DNA of 41,944 nucleotides from Halobacteriales archaeon QS_5_70_17 (GTDB lineage: Archaea; Halobacteriota; Halobacteria; Halobacteriales; Haloarculaceae). The notes beneath the pieces were generated by a model. That model was not told the origin of the DNA. It saw only the letters and a list, made by a program, of their open reading frames with translations, and made no database searches. Of the stretch, positions 1-8,382 are shown piece after piece. Position 1 is the first letter of the stretch. The number at the start of each line of letters is the position of its first letter. The position numbers and the translations under genes were made by a program. Location of the stretch: the NCBI GenBank assembly GCA_003021975.1, contig PXRR01000055.1, forward strand, positions 1 to 41,944. Direction: 5' to 3'.

Positions 1-182
1 TACGGGACGTCCGAGAACCACCCGCCGTAGTCGATGGGACCGGAGCCGCCGCCACCCCCACCGTCGCCCCCGGACTCGTTGCCCCCGCCCGACTCGTTGT
101 CCTGGGCGGCGACCACCCCGGAGGTGGCGGAGACGGCGACCGCGCCGGCCCCGACGGTCGCCAGAAATTCCCGTCTATTCAT
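1..182 (-). CDS. Halocyanin-like blue copper protein, N-terminal part
   Basis: Only the first 60 codons are in the window; the gene runs off the left edge. The start at 182 gives a twin-arginine signal (NRREFLATVG followed by an Ala/Val-rich stretch), so the product is probably exported folded. An Asn/Ser/Gly-rich linker follows, then the beginning of a domain reading YGGWFSDVP. That is the opening of the halocyanin domain, a type I copper protein that carries electrons on the outer face of the haloarchaeal membrane. The copper ligands lie outside the window, so copper binding is inferred from the family. The next gene on the same strand encodes a membrane protein of the kind found near respiratory-complex genes. 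Confidence 0.8.
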   Translation of the reverse strand, partial: MNRREFLATVGAGAVAVSATSGVVAAQDNESGGGNESGGDGGGGGGSGPIDYGGWFSDVP

Positions 183-251
183 GCACAGTCCGATCTGGGG
201 TCCGTGTTCGTATAAACCCACCGAAGGCGCGCAGACGACCGCTGTGGCCGT

Positions 252-1082
252 TCAAGCGGCATCTCGGTTCGTCTCCTCCTCGGGATCTGGAGCGTCGTCC
301 TCGAGACGGCCGCGCTGCTCCAGTTCCTCCAGGAACTCCGGTCGCTCCTCGGAGTCGAGTCCGATCGCCCGCAGCCGGTTTCGGTACTCCTCGGCGCGGA
401 ACTTGTCGGACAGGCGGGCGTTCGCCACCACGACGAAGAGAGCGACGCCGACGCCGACGAAGAAGAGGCCGGCGACCCCGCCGATCAGGTTCACCCCGAA
501 CGCGACCGCGCCGACGATCAGCCCGATCCCGAACAGCAGTTGGATCGCCGCGACGACCTGGAGCATCCGGTTGCCGAGTTCGCCGCTGCCTTCCGGGACG
601 TCGAGCGGCCGGGGCAGCACCTCGCCGTCGGGCATCTCCGGGGGGTCGTACTCCTCCATGGAAACCAGCGCCACGGAGGGCTTGACGTCCCGGAGCACCC
701 GGCCGGTTCCCTCGACGTGGCCGTCCCCGTAGACGACGGCGTACCCCTCGTCGGAGTAGGCGACCAGCCGGTCGGGGTCAGCGAACCGCTCGACCCGGGC
801 GAAGACGTCCCGCTGGGCGACCCGGCTCTTGACGTCGGCCTCCAGTCGGTCGAGTAGCTCCGTCCCGGTGATCCAGCTGTCGTGGTCGAAGGCGACCTCC
901 CACTCCCTGGCGGTCATCTCGGCCATGTCCTCCGGCCCGAAGTCGTCGAAGTCGTACTTCTCCTCGACCTGCCGCCGCAGTTCGTCCACGTCCGCAGGCT
1001 CCGCTGATTCCCCGGGATCGGCGTCCCCCGCCGTCGGATCGGTGGCATCTTCGTTCGCTCCTGGGTCCGGGGAATCGTCCAT
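252..1082 (-). CDS. Uncharacterised haloarchaeal membrane protein (DUF7319-like)
   Basis: A 276-residue acidic protein. The first 35 residues are an Asp/Glu/Pro-rich disordered lead. A soluble region follows, including a YAVVYGDGHVEGTG stretch. Two adjacent hydrophobic segments lie at about residues 172-195 and 200-222, and the tail is charged. The ATG at 1082 begins the disordered lead and no better start is visible. It resembles the haloarchaeal DUF7319 family, whose members I recall near halocyanin and menaquinol-cytochrome c reductase genes; the halocyanin gene just downstream fits. The family name is from memory and no enzymatic motif is visible, so the function is unknown. A helper or assembly role in the respiratory chain is possible from context only. 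Confidence 0.7.
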   Translation of the reverse strand: MDDSPDPGANEDATDPTAGDADPGESAEPADVDELRRQVEEKYDFDDFGPEDMAEMTAREWEVAFDHDSWITGTELLDRLEADVKSRVAQRDVFARVERFADPDRLVAYSDEGYAVVYGDGHVEGTGRVLRDVKPSVALVSMEEYDPPEMPDGEVLPRPLDVPEGSGELGNRMLQVVAAIQLLFGIGLIVGAVAFGVNLIGGVAGLFFVGVGVALFVVVANARLSDKFRAEEYRNRLRAIGLDSEERPEFLEELEQRGRLEDDAPDPEEETNRDAA

Positions 1083-1252
1083 CGTGCCGAAGTACGGTCG
1101 CCGATCCCGTTAGCGTGACGGTTGGCGTCCCCGCGGGACCGACTGCCCGCTCGAACTCGGCGCACAGTGAGGCTCGGGCGAGGGCCGCAGGGCTGTCCGC
1201 GGGGACAGGTGGGAAAATCGGTGCGCTCGAAGGAATCGTCGTGGCCGCCCGC

Positions 1253-2509
1253 TCAGGTCGTCGTTTCGGCGACCGTGTCGCCGCCGTCGTCCCTGAGAAC
1301 GAGCCGCTCGCTCTCCTCGTTGTTGAGCACGGGGTTGCCCGACCCGAGGTAGACGTCCGTCTCGGTGTCGGTCCCCTCGCCCGTGTGGACGGTGACGCTC
1401 TCGTCGGCATCGAGCGTGAATCCCTCGTCGAAGGTGTAGGTCTGTCGACGCTCGTCGCCCGTGCCGTAGACCAGCGTGTACCCCGAGAGGTCGACGGCGG
1501 CGTCGCCGTCGTTCGTGATAGTGACGGTCTCCCGTTCGAGGTTCTCCCGCTCGTTGCCCTGAACTTCCTTGTTGACGTCGGAGATGCTGAGGTCGGCCGA
1601 CCCGTCGGCGGCTTCGGGGGTTTCGGTTTCGGTCGGGGTCTCTTCGGCCGCTTCAGTCTCGGTTTCGGGGTCGGTCGGCGTCGAACCGGTCTCGGAGGGC
1701 TCCTCTTTCTCCGAGTCCGTCGTTTCGGTGGGCGTCGCCTCGGGCGTCTCGGTCGGGGCCTCCGTGGCGTCTTCCGGCTTCGAGTCCCCGGCCGAACCTG
1801 CGTCCGCGTTTGCGTTCGCGTTCGACGGCTCGGCCTGGGAAGCGCCGCCGACCTCGTTGGGCCCGTCGACGGTGACCGAGAGCGTCGCGGTTTCGCCGCT
1901 ATCGACCGTGGCCGTGCGGTGAGCGACGAGTTCCTGCTCGTCGGCCCGGTCGCGCCGGAACTCGACCGTGTCGCCGGGCAGTTCGTAGACGGCCAGCGTG
2001 AGTGTCGCGTGCTCGCAGCCATCGACGGATACCTCGACGGTCACCTCACCCGAGTCGTAGGAGACGGGGTCGTACGCGACCTCACAGCCTTCTACCGTCT
2101 GGGGAGAGGCCAGAGTGTGGAACGAACCGGTCACCGCTCCGTCGGCACGGACGGTCTGGGCCTGCAGGAGCCGGTTCTCCCGCGCGTAGAACGCGTTCTC
2201 GTCCGAGCCGAGGTCAGTAATGACCCCCCCGACTGCGACGTCGAGCTGGTAGGCGGTCCCCCCATCCGAGTCGGCGGAGTCATCGTCGGTAGCAGCTTCC
2301 GTATCGCCCTCACTGGGCGTCTCGCTGCCGTCGGTGCTCTCGTTTCAAGACGCGTTCTGAAGGAGCGACGAACCGCCGTCGCCCGTAGAAGCGTCCGCAG
2401 CACTGGCGGGTGTCGCCGTCGTCCCGGGGACGACGACACCTGCTACGGCTCCCGACGCCAGGACCAGTACGGCGCATACGACCGCGATCGCCTGTCTTCT
2501 GCTGATCAT
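1253..2509 (-). pseudogene. Secreted lamin-tail-domain protein interrupted by an in-frame TGA
   Basis: From the ATG at 2509 the frame gives a signal peptide (MISRRQAIAVVCAVLVLASG) and then a Ser/Ala/Gly linker that stops at a TGA (2347-2345). The same frame is open beyond it: about 100 residues of unrecognised beta-rich sequence, a long Thr/Pro/Glu/Ser linker (TETP-type repeats), and a C-terminal lamin-tail domain of about 90 residues with VTITNDGDAAVDLSGYTL. Lamin-tail domains in prokaryotes sit on secreted proteins and nucleases; here there is no nuclease domain. The part after the stop could start at a GTG (2134), but that would lack the signal peptide. The lesion is one codon in a low-complexity linker, so it is either a recent nonsense mutation or a base error. 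It is transcribed away from the membrane-protein gene at 2890. Confidence 0.7.
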
Positions 2510-2889
2510 ATCGCACCGAGTACTCAAACCCGGGAGTGTTCGTTATGAGCACGTATAGCACGTTCCTCTGATCTTATTACCTAGGTATCTGTAATAATTT
2601 TAATCTTTTTCTCACTCGAATACTTTCGATAGTGCGACTGTCGATCCAGGATCCCTGGTCGATTTGTCGGGCAATCACCTCTCACAGATCCGTTTCGCCG
2701 ACCCTTACTCCCTGTACATTCACTTTATCGAAAACACGCGATCTCAACGGAAGTCCACTTCGACTGCTGTGTACGGTCGGGGCCAGCCCTGGATCACCTA
2801 CGGGGATCGTCGGCCGACGAGGTGTCGTCGCTCGAGGGACCCGCACGCGCTTCGGCACCCTCAAGCGACCGCCGGCCGTACGTTCGGGC
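2510..2889. other. 380-base intergenic region, lower G+C, probable divergent promoters
   Basis: The gap separates the lamin-tail gene (leftward) and the membrane-protein gene (rightward). The stretch about 2565-2630 is clearly A/T-rich for this genome (for example TAATAATTTTAATC near 2591), which would suit basal promoter elements for either gene. A short inverted repeat CCAGG-ATC-CCTGG lies near 2646. I see no convincing coding sequence on either strand, although the frame of the downstream gene is open upstream to 2632 with sequence of unconvincing composition. Confidence 0.5.
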
Positions 2890-3378
2890 ATGCTCGGCCT
2901 CGCCGACGCGGTGATCGCGACGCTGGTCGCCGCGTCCGTCTCCCTGAGTTTCCCGCTGTTCCTCTACGGGGCCTGGATCATGCTCGACGCCGACCGGGTG
3001 ACCTGGAGCGTGCTCGTCTACCACCTCAAGTTCATCCTGACCGGCCTCGCGCTGACGACCGTGCCGCTGGTCGGCTGGATGGCTCCCCGGCTGTTCGAAC
3101 AGCTCAACGGCTTCGCCGCCCTCCACGCGTTCCTGGGCCTCCAGGCGTACGCCCTGCTCGCGTTCGGGGGGACCGGGATCGTCCGGATCTTCCGGGCAAA
3201 GCGCCGTCACGACCTCTATCACGACTACGACGAGGAGGTCTTGCTCGACGAGATCGGCGACGAGAACATGCGCTTCTGGCGGCGCCGGCTCCGGATCGGC
3301 GTGTTCGGCTACACCGTGTTCTGGGTGCTCGCCTACCTCGTCGGGATGGCCCGCTACGTCACGAAGTACCTCCTGTAA
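2890..3378 (+). CDS. Uncharacterised four-helix membrane protein
   Basis: A 162-residue protein with four predicted membrane spans at about residues 8-32, 42-64, 76-98 and 135-158. A charged cytoplasmic loop (RAKRRHDLYHDYDEEVL) lies between spans 3 and 4. The reading frame is open further upstream to 2632. I chose the ATG at 2890 because the hydrophobic pattern begins there and the upstream sequence is Arg/Pro-rich with no protein-like character. The helix spacing suggests an integral membrane protein, perhaps of a DUF7321-like haloarchaeal family (from memory, uncertain). No ligand or catalytic motif stands out. It is convergent with the GH15 gene, 37 bases away. Confidence 0.75.
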   Translation: MLGLADAVIATLVAASVSLSFPLFLYGAWIMLDADRVTWSVLVYHLKFILTGLALTTVPLVGWMAPRLFEQLNGFAALHAFLGLQAYALLAFGGTGIVRIFRAKRRHDLYHDYDEEVLLDEIGDENMRFWRRRLRIGVFGYTVFWVLAYLVGMARYVTKYLL

Positions 3379-3415
3379 CGGGAGGGGGAGGCCGTCGCCG
3401 ACCGCGACCGCGGGC

Positions 3416-5104
3416 TCAGTCGAGCGCCTCGTCCAGTTCGGTCGCGGCGTTGATCAGCCCCATGTGGACGTACGCCTGCGGGAAGTTGCCCAGTTGCGCG
3501 CCCGTCTCGGGGTCGAGTTCCTCGGCGAACAGCCCCAGGTGCGTCGAGTACTCCAGCAGCTCCTCGAACAGTTCCCGCGCGTCCTCGGTCCGTCCCAGCC
3601 GGACCAGACAGGCGACCAGCCAGAAGCTACAGGTCGTGAACGGGGAATCGCCGGACTCGATGGGGTCGCTCGTGACCGCCTCCGGCCGGTACCGGTAGAG
3701 CAGCGGCCCCTCGCCCAGTTCCTCGACGATGGCGTCGATCGTCCGCTCCATCTTCGGGTGGTCGGCCGGGAGGAAGCCGACCAGCGGCATCAGGAGCACC
3801 GACGCGTCGAGCGCGTCCTCGCCGTAGGCGATGGTGAACGCCTCCCGCTTCTCCGACCAGCCTCGCTCGAGGATGTCCTCCCTGATCTCCTCGCGGTGGG
3901 GCTCCCAGCGCCGGGCGTCCTCCCGGTAGCCCTGTCCGCTCGCGATCCTGATCCCGCGGTCGAGCACGACGAACTCCTCGTAGCTGCGCCTGTCGATCCC
4001 GCCCAGCGTCCGGTGAGAGAAGTACGCCCCGTCGATCATCGCCCCGTAGCTCCCCCACTGGAGCTGGTCGGCGGCGTCGTTGCCGATCCGGACCGGCGCC
4101 GACCCCCGGTACCCCTCGAAGCCCTCGATCACCTCCTCGTCGGGGACGGGGTTCCCGTTGGCGTCGACGATCGGCGGGATCCGCTCGGGGTCGAGTTTCT
4201 CCCCTAGGAGGTTCAGGAAGTCGATCCCCGTCTCGTGATAGTCCAGCACGTGAAACGACCACGCCGAGAAGATGGAGTCCCGGATCCAGCTGTAGCGGTA
4301 GTCCCAGTTTCTCGTCCCGCCGGGCATCTCGGGCAGCGACGTCGTCGCCGCGGCGACCACGGCGCCGGTGGCCTCGGCGGTCAGGAGCTTCAGCGCCAGC
4401 GCCGAGCGCAGCACCTCCTCGCGCCACGGCCCGTCGTACGAGCAGCGGTCGCACCACCGCCGCCAGTAGTCGCGGGTCCGCTCCAGGGCCGCCTCCGGAC
4501 CGGTCCGGGCGTCCAGCGCCGTCGCCGGGTCGCCGTACCGGCAGACGAGCCACAGCTCCTCCCCCTCCGCGAGGAGCCGTTCACCGTCCGCACCGCCTTC
4601 CCCGATAGCGAGGTCGACGTCGGAGACCAGCGTCAGCGACTGGTTCCCGTCAGTGGCGTGACACCCCTCGTCGATGGGACTGAGGGCGGTCTCCCCGCGG
4701 TCGAAGTTCATGCGCGGATCGAACGACACCCGGAGAGTGGGCTCGCCGTCGACACAGCGGACCGATCGGACGATCTCGTCTCTGAGGGCCATCTCGCCGC
4801 GGTCCATGAACTGCGGCATGAAATCGAGGACGCGAACCGCTCCCGCCGGCGACTCGAGGACCGTCTCCAGGACGTTCGTCCGGGGCTCGTAGCGCTGCCG
4901 GCGCGGGGTCCCGTCCTCGAGGGAGACCGCGAACCGGCCCCCCGACTCCCGGTCGAGCAGGGCCGCGAACACCGCCGGCGAGTGAAACACCGGCAGGCAA
5001 CACCAGTCGATCGATCCGTCGCGGCCGACCAGCGCCGCGGTCCGCGGGTTCCCGATGACGCCGTAATCCCCGATGTCCGGGTACGCAGAACTGTGCGAGG
5101 ACAT
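3416..5104 (-). CDS. Glycoside hydrolase family 15 protein (glucoamylase/trehalase type)
   Basis: A 562-residue protein with both conserved regions of the archaeal/bacterial GH15 type. The N-terminal beta-sandwich opens with IGDYGVIGNPRTAALV and DGSIDWCCLP. The (alpha/alpha)6 barrel carries the hallmark NWDYRYSWIRDS at about residues 264-275 and ends with GAQLGNFPQAYVHMGLINAA. Relatives release glucose from alpha-1,4-glucans or split trehalose; the sequence alone does not decide which. There is no signal peptide at the chosen ATG (5104), so it should act in the cytoplasm. The frame is open upstream to 5275, but that part is Arg/Pro-rich and unlike the family. The length is slightly below the 600-650 common for the family. 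It is divergent from the response-regulator operon, suggesting a link between glucan turnover and polysaccharide synthesis (inference). Confidence 0.9.
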   Translation of the reverse strand: MSSHSSAYPDIGDYGVIGNPRTAALVGRDGSIDWCCLPVFHSPAVFAALLDRESGGRFAVSLEDGTPRRQRYEPRTNVLETVLESPAGAVRVLDFMPQFMDRGEMALRDEIVRSVRCVDGEPTLRVSFDPRMNFDRGETALSPIDEGCHATDGNQSLTLVSDVDLAIGEGGADGERLLAEGEELWLVCRYGDPATALDARTGPEAALERTRDYWRRWCDRCSYDGPWREEVLRSALALKLLTAEATGAVVAAATTSLPEMPGGTRNWDYRYSWIRDSIFSAWSFHVLDYHETGIDFLNLLGEKLDPERIPPIVDANGNPVPDEEVIEGFEGYRGSAPVRIGNDAADQLQWGSYGAMIDGAYFSHRTLGGIDRRSYEEFVVLDRGIRIASGQGYREDARRWEPHREEIREDILERGWSEKREAFTIAYGEDALDASVLLMPLVGFLPADHPKMERTIDAIVEELGEGPLLYRYRPEAVTSDPIESGDSPFTTCSFWLVACLVRLGRTEDARELFEELLEYSTHLGLFAEELDPETGAQLGNFPQAYVHMGLINAATELDEALD

Positions 5105-5334
5105 CCCACGCCGGTAGTCCCCGGAGGGGCAAATGCTCCGGGGTCGATCGGACGCCGGCGCCCGACCGCGCTCGCCTCCCGCGGTGTGCGCCGGGAGACC
5201 GACCCCTCGGTCGAAAGCCGCCGAGCGATCGGTACTCGCCGGGGAAAATACGCCCGGGAACCGATCTGAATACACATAGGTCGGGGGAGGTAAATTCCCG
5301 TTAGAGTAACATTCCGCGACGTGTATCGAATCGT

Positions 5335-5715
5335 ATGTTGACGGAAGTCGTCATCGCGGACGACGACGAGACCATCCGGACCCTCCTCGAGCACAAGCTC
5401 TCCTCGCAGGGGTTCGCCACGCACGTCGAGGAAGACGGGAAGGCGGCTCGGCAGTTCCTAGATCACCCGGAGATCGATCCGGACGCGGCCGTCCTCGACG
5501 TGATGATGCCCCGATTGAACGGGGCACGGCTGCTGCGGATGGTCCGCCGGGGCGAACTCGCCGTCGACAGCGACCTCCCGATCGTCCTCCTCACCTCCCG
5601 GGGGCGAGAATCGGACGTCCTCGACGGCCTCGACTCCGGGGCCGACGAGTACATGACCAAGCCGTTCAGTCCGGCGGAACTGCTCGTGCGCGTCGACAGA
5701 CTCCTCGATGAGTAG
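5335..5715 (+). CDS. Stand-alone response regulator receiver protein
   Basis: A 126-residue CheY-like receiver domain with no output domain. The acidic pocket is D9-D11, the phospho-acceptor is D55 in AAVLDVMMP, the conserved Thr is T87 (IVLLTSRG) and the Lys is K109 (YMTKPFSP). All key residues are present. Its stop lies inside the next gene (overlap at 5708-5715), so it is translationally coupled to the HEAT protein and, through that, to the glycosyltransferase. A phosphorylation-driven switch acting on the HEAT protein or glycosyltransferase is a reasonable inference. The cognate kinase is not certain; the GAF histidine kinase at 8383 is the nearest candidate. Confidence 0.92.
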   Translation: MLTEVVIADDDETIRTLLEHKLSSQGFATHVEEDGKAARQFLDHPEIDPDAAVLDVMMPRLNGARLLRMVRRGELAVDSDLPIVLLTSRGRESDVLDGLDSGADEYMTKPFSPAELLVRVDRLLDE

Positions 5716-6885
5716 CGATCCGCCGGGAAGCGTCGACGTCACGGCGGCCCCCTTCGCGGCACCGGCCGGTCGGCTGGGGACCGCGATCCGGAGCGACCCG
5801 GTTCTGGTCGCCGGCGTCTGCCTCGCGGCCCTGCTCGCGGCGGTCGCGATCGTCACGGTCGGCCGGTCGATCCGGGCCGACCGGCGTCGCAAACGGCGGG
5901 CCGCGGTCGCGGACGACCTCCGCCCGGCGCTGCTCGATCGCCTCTACGGCCCGGACGATCCCGACTGGTCCGGGTGGGTCTCGACGCTCTCGCGGCGGGA
6001 GCGGTCGGTCCTCGAGTCGCTGCTCGAGGACTACCTCAGGGAACTCGAGGGGGCCGACGCGGAGACGCTGGCCGGCCTCGCCGGCGCACTCGGGATCGAC
6101 GAACGCGCCCGCCGCCACGTCCGGACGGGCGATCGCTACGAGCGACTGCACGCGCTCACGTGGCTGGCGCTGCTGGAGGACGCGCCGCCGCCGGCAGTGC
6201 TCGACGCCCACTGCACGGGCACCCCACAGGAGCGAGCGGTCGCGGCCCGCGCGCTCTACCGGAGCGACCACGCGGACGTCACGACGGCGGGGGTAGACCT
6301 GCTGGTCGGTGATCTCTCGGAGCCGCTCTCCGTCTTCGGGGTCGACACGCTCTACCGCGTCGTCCGCTCGGACCCCTCGTATCTCTTCGAGCGGGCGGCC
6401 GCGGACGCCGAGACGTGGGCCCCGGCGCTGAGAGAGCAGGTCCTGCTGATCGCCCGACACGCGAACACGGTCGTCGGGGACGCCGACCTGTCGTGGGTCG
6501 TCCGGTCGCTGTCCAGCCCCGAGGAGCGAACTCGGATCGAGGCGATCCGAACGCTCGGCGGGTACGGCTGGCGGGAGTCGATCCGCGATCGGATCGACGT
6601 CGCGGCGCTCTGCTCGGACCCGTCCCCCGCGGTCCGGGCCGCGACCTACCGGACGCTCGGCGAGTGGAGCGACGGCGAGGCGCTGGCGTCGTTGCGCTCG
6701 GCGGCGGCGGCCGAGAGCGAGCCCCGCGCGCAGGTCGCCGCCGCAGAGGCGCTGGTCGACCACCGGCGTGGGCCAGCGAGCACGCGGCGTTCGACCGACT
6801 CGTGACCGATGTCTCGTCGAGTGCGGGGATCAGGGTGGAGTCGGAGTCCCGGGACCGATCGCCGGCCGAGGAGGGATCGGGGTGA
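5708..6885 (+). pseudogene. Membrane-anchored HEAT-repeat protein with a 3' frameshift
   Basis: The first frame starts at ATG 5708 and gives one membrane span (about residues 32-52) followed by a basic stretch and helical HEAT-like repeats (for example RTRIEAIRTLGGYGWR and PAVRAATYRTLGEWSDG). In this frame the last 12 or so residues turn into RGPASTRRSTDS and stop at 6805. One base is probably missing near 6765. Restoring it continues as AWASEHAAFDRLVTDVSSS and stops at 6885, where TGA overlaps the GTG start of the glycosyltransferase. That GTGA coupling is the natural end of this gene. The stop at 6805 would remove about 25 C-terminal residues, so the protein could still work. HEAT repeats bind proteins; here they may link the receiver protein to the glycosyltransferase (inference). 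Confidence 0.75.
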
Positions 6886-8312
6886 TCGGGCTCCGGTCGG
6901 TCGGCCTGTGGGCGATCGCGCTCTCGGGGACCGCCGTGCTGGTCTACTACGCCGGCGTCAACCTCTACTACCTAGTGGTCCACCTCCTCGCGCTGCTCGA
7001 ACTGCGAGACGACGTCCGCGAGGCCGAGTGGGAACCCCTCTACCGCCCGTTCGACAGGCCGTTCTACCCGGGCGTCGCGGTGCTAGTCCCGGCGTACAAC
7101 GAAGAGGCGACCATCGTCGAGAGCCTGCAGTCGCTGCTGGCGCTGAACTACCCCGACCGAGAGATCGTCGTCGTCAACGACGGCTCGACCGACGGGACGC
7201 TCCCGACGCTCCGCTCGGAGTTCGACCTCGTCGCCCTGGACGCCGACGTCCCCTACGAAGTCCCGAGTGAACCGATCCACGGGGTCTACCGGTCGAAGAC
7301 CTACGAGGATCTGCTCGTGGTCGACAAGGAGAACGGCGGGAAGAGCGACGCGCTCAACGCCGGCCTCTGGCTGACCGAGAAGGAGCTGTTCTGCGCGATC
7401 GACTCCGACACCGTCATCGAGCGCGACGCCCTGCTCGCGATCGTCCGGCCGTTCCTCCGGGACCCCAAGCGGGCGGTCGCCGCCGGCGGGACCATCCGCG
7501 TGGCCAACGACTGCGTCATCGACGACGGGGTCGTCGAGGAAGTCGAACTGCCGGACATCGGGCTGCCGGGCCTCCAGGTGATGGAGTACCTGCGGGCGTT
7601 CTACTCGGGGCGGCTGGGGCTCGACCGGCTCGAAGGGCTGGTGCTCATCTCCGGGGCGTTCGGCGTCTTCCGGGCCGGCGACGTCCGGTCGATCGGCGGC
7701 TACCGCCACGACACGGTCACGGAGGACTTCGACATCGTCGTCCGGCTCCACCGGTACCTGGCCGACGAGGACCGGGAGTACACGGTGGAGTTCGTCCCGG
7801 ACCCCGTCGCGTGGACGGAGGTCCCGAGCACCCGAGGCGTGCTCGGCCGGCAGCGCCGCCGCTGGTACCGCGGCATGATCGAAACGCTCGTCACCAACCG
7901 GGGGATGCTGTTCAACCCCTCGTACGGCCGGGTCGGTACCGTCGTCCTACCGATGTTCGCGGCCGCGGAGGCGATCGGACCACTCGTCGAGGGGTTCGGA
8001 TATCTCATCGTTCCGATCGCGTGGTATTTGGGCGTCCTGAACGTCGAGTTCTTCGTCATGTTCTTCCTGCTCACGACCGGCTTCGGCGTCTTCCTCTCGT
8101 GGTTCGGCGTCTTCAGCGAGGTCTGGAGCTTCAACCGGTACGACCGCCCCCGAGAGATCGTCCGGTTGCTCTGGTATGCCGTCCTCGAGTGCTTCGGCTA
8201 CCGCCAGTGGAAGGCCTACGTCGCCTGGCGCGGCCTGATCGAGTACCTGCGCGGCGAGCAGTCCTGGGGCGTGATGGAGCGGAGCGGCTTCGACGACGGG
8301 AGCGACGACTGA
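6882..8312 (+). CDS. Family 2 processive glycosyltransferase, membrane-bound
   Basis: A 476-residue GT2 enzyme of the hyaluronan/cellulose/poly-GlcNAc synthase type. The N-terminal membrane span covers about residues 8-35. The catalytic domain shows VPAYNEE, DGSTDG (about 97), the DSD motif (about 173), TEDFD (about 279, catalytic base region) and QRRRWYRG (about 323), the last being typical of processive synthases. C-terminal membrane spans lie at about residues 350-430. It should extend a surface polysaccharide from a nucleotide sugar at the cytoplasmic face and pass it through the membrane. The start is GTG 6882, overlapping the restored stop of the HEAT gene. The sugar is not determined. 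Confidence 0.9.
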   Translation: MIGLRSVGLWAIALSGTAVLVYYAGVNLYYLVVHLLALLELRDDVREAEWEPLYRPFDRPFYPGVAVLVPAYNEEATIVESLQSLLALNYPDREIVVVNDGSTDGTLPTLRSEFDLVALDADVPYEVPSEPIHGVYRSKTYEDLLVVDKENGGKSDALNAGLWLTEKELFCAIDSDTVIERDALLAIVRPFLRDPKRAVAAGGTIRVANDCVIDDGVVEEVELPDIGLPGLQVMEYLRAFYSGRLGLDRLEGLVLISGAFGVFRAGDVRSIGGYRHDTVTEDFDIVVRLHRYLADEDREYTVEFVPDPVAWTEVPSTRGVLGRQRRRWYRGMIETLVTNRGMLFNPSYGRVGTVVLPMFAAAEAIGPLVEGFGYLIVPIAWYLGVLNVEFFVMFFLLTTGFGVFLSWFGVFSEVWSFNRYDRPREIVRLLWYAVLECFGYRQWKAYVAWRGLIEYLRGEQSWGVMERSGFDDGSDD

Positions 8313-8382
8313 CCCCCGTTTCGATTCCTCGTCGGGTGAATCTTACCCGAGCGTTCATTACGGGCCGTTCCTACCGCCGGAT

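Noticed and set aside
1600-1850. Repeats in the lamin-tail gene as a CRISPR or tandem repeat
   Set aside because: They encode a degenerate TETP-type linker, with no regular spacers or conserved repeat unit.
1115-2548. Open frame of 477 codons on the plus strand
   Set aside because: It is antisense to the lamin-tail gene; its Gly/Arg/Val-rich translation follows from the repetitive Thr/Pro/Glu linker on the other strand.
4235-5269. Plus-strand frame of 344 codons across the GH15 gene
   Set aside because: Antisense shadow; the GH15 motifs on the minus strand are complete and in one frame.
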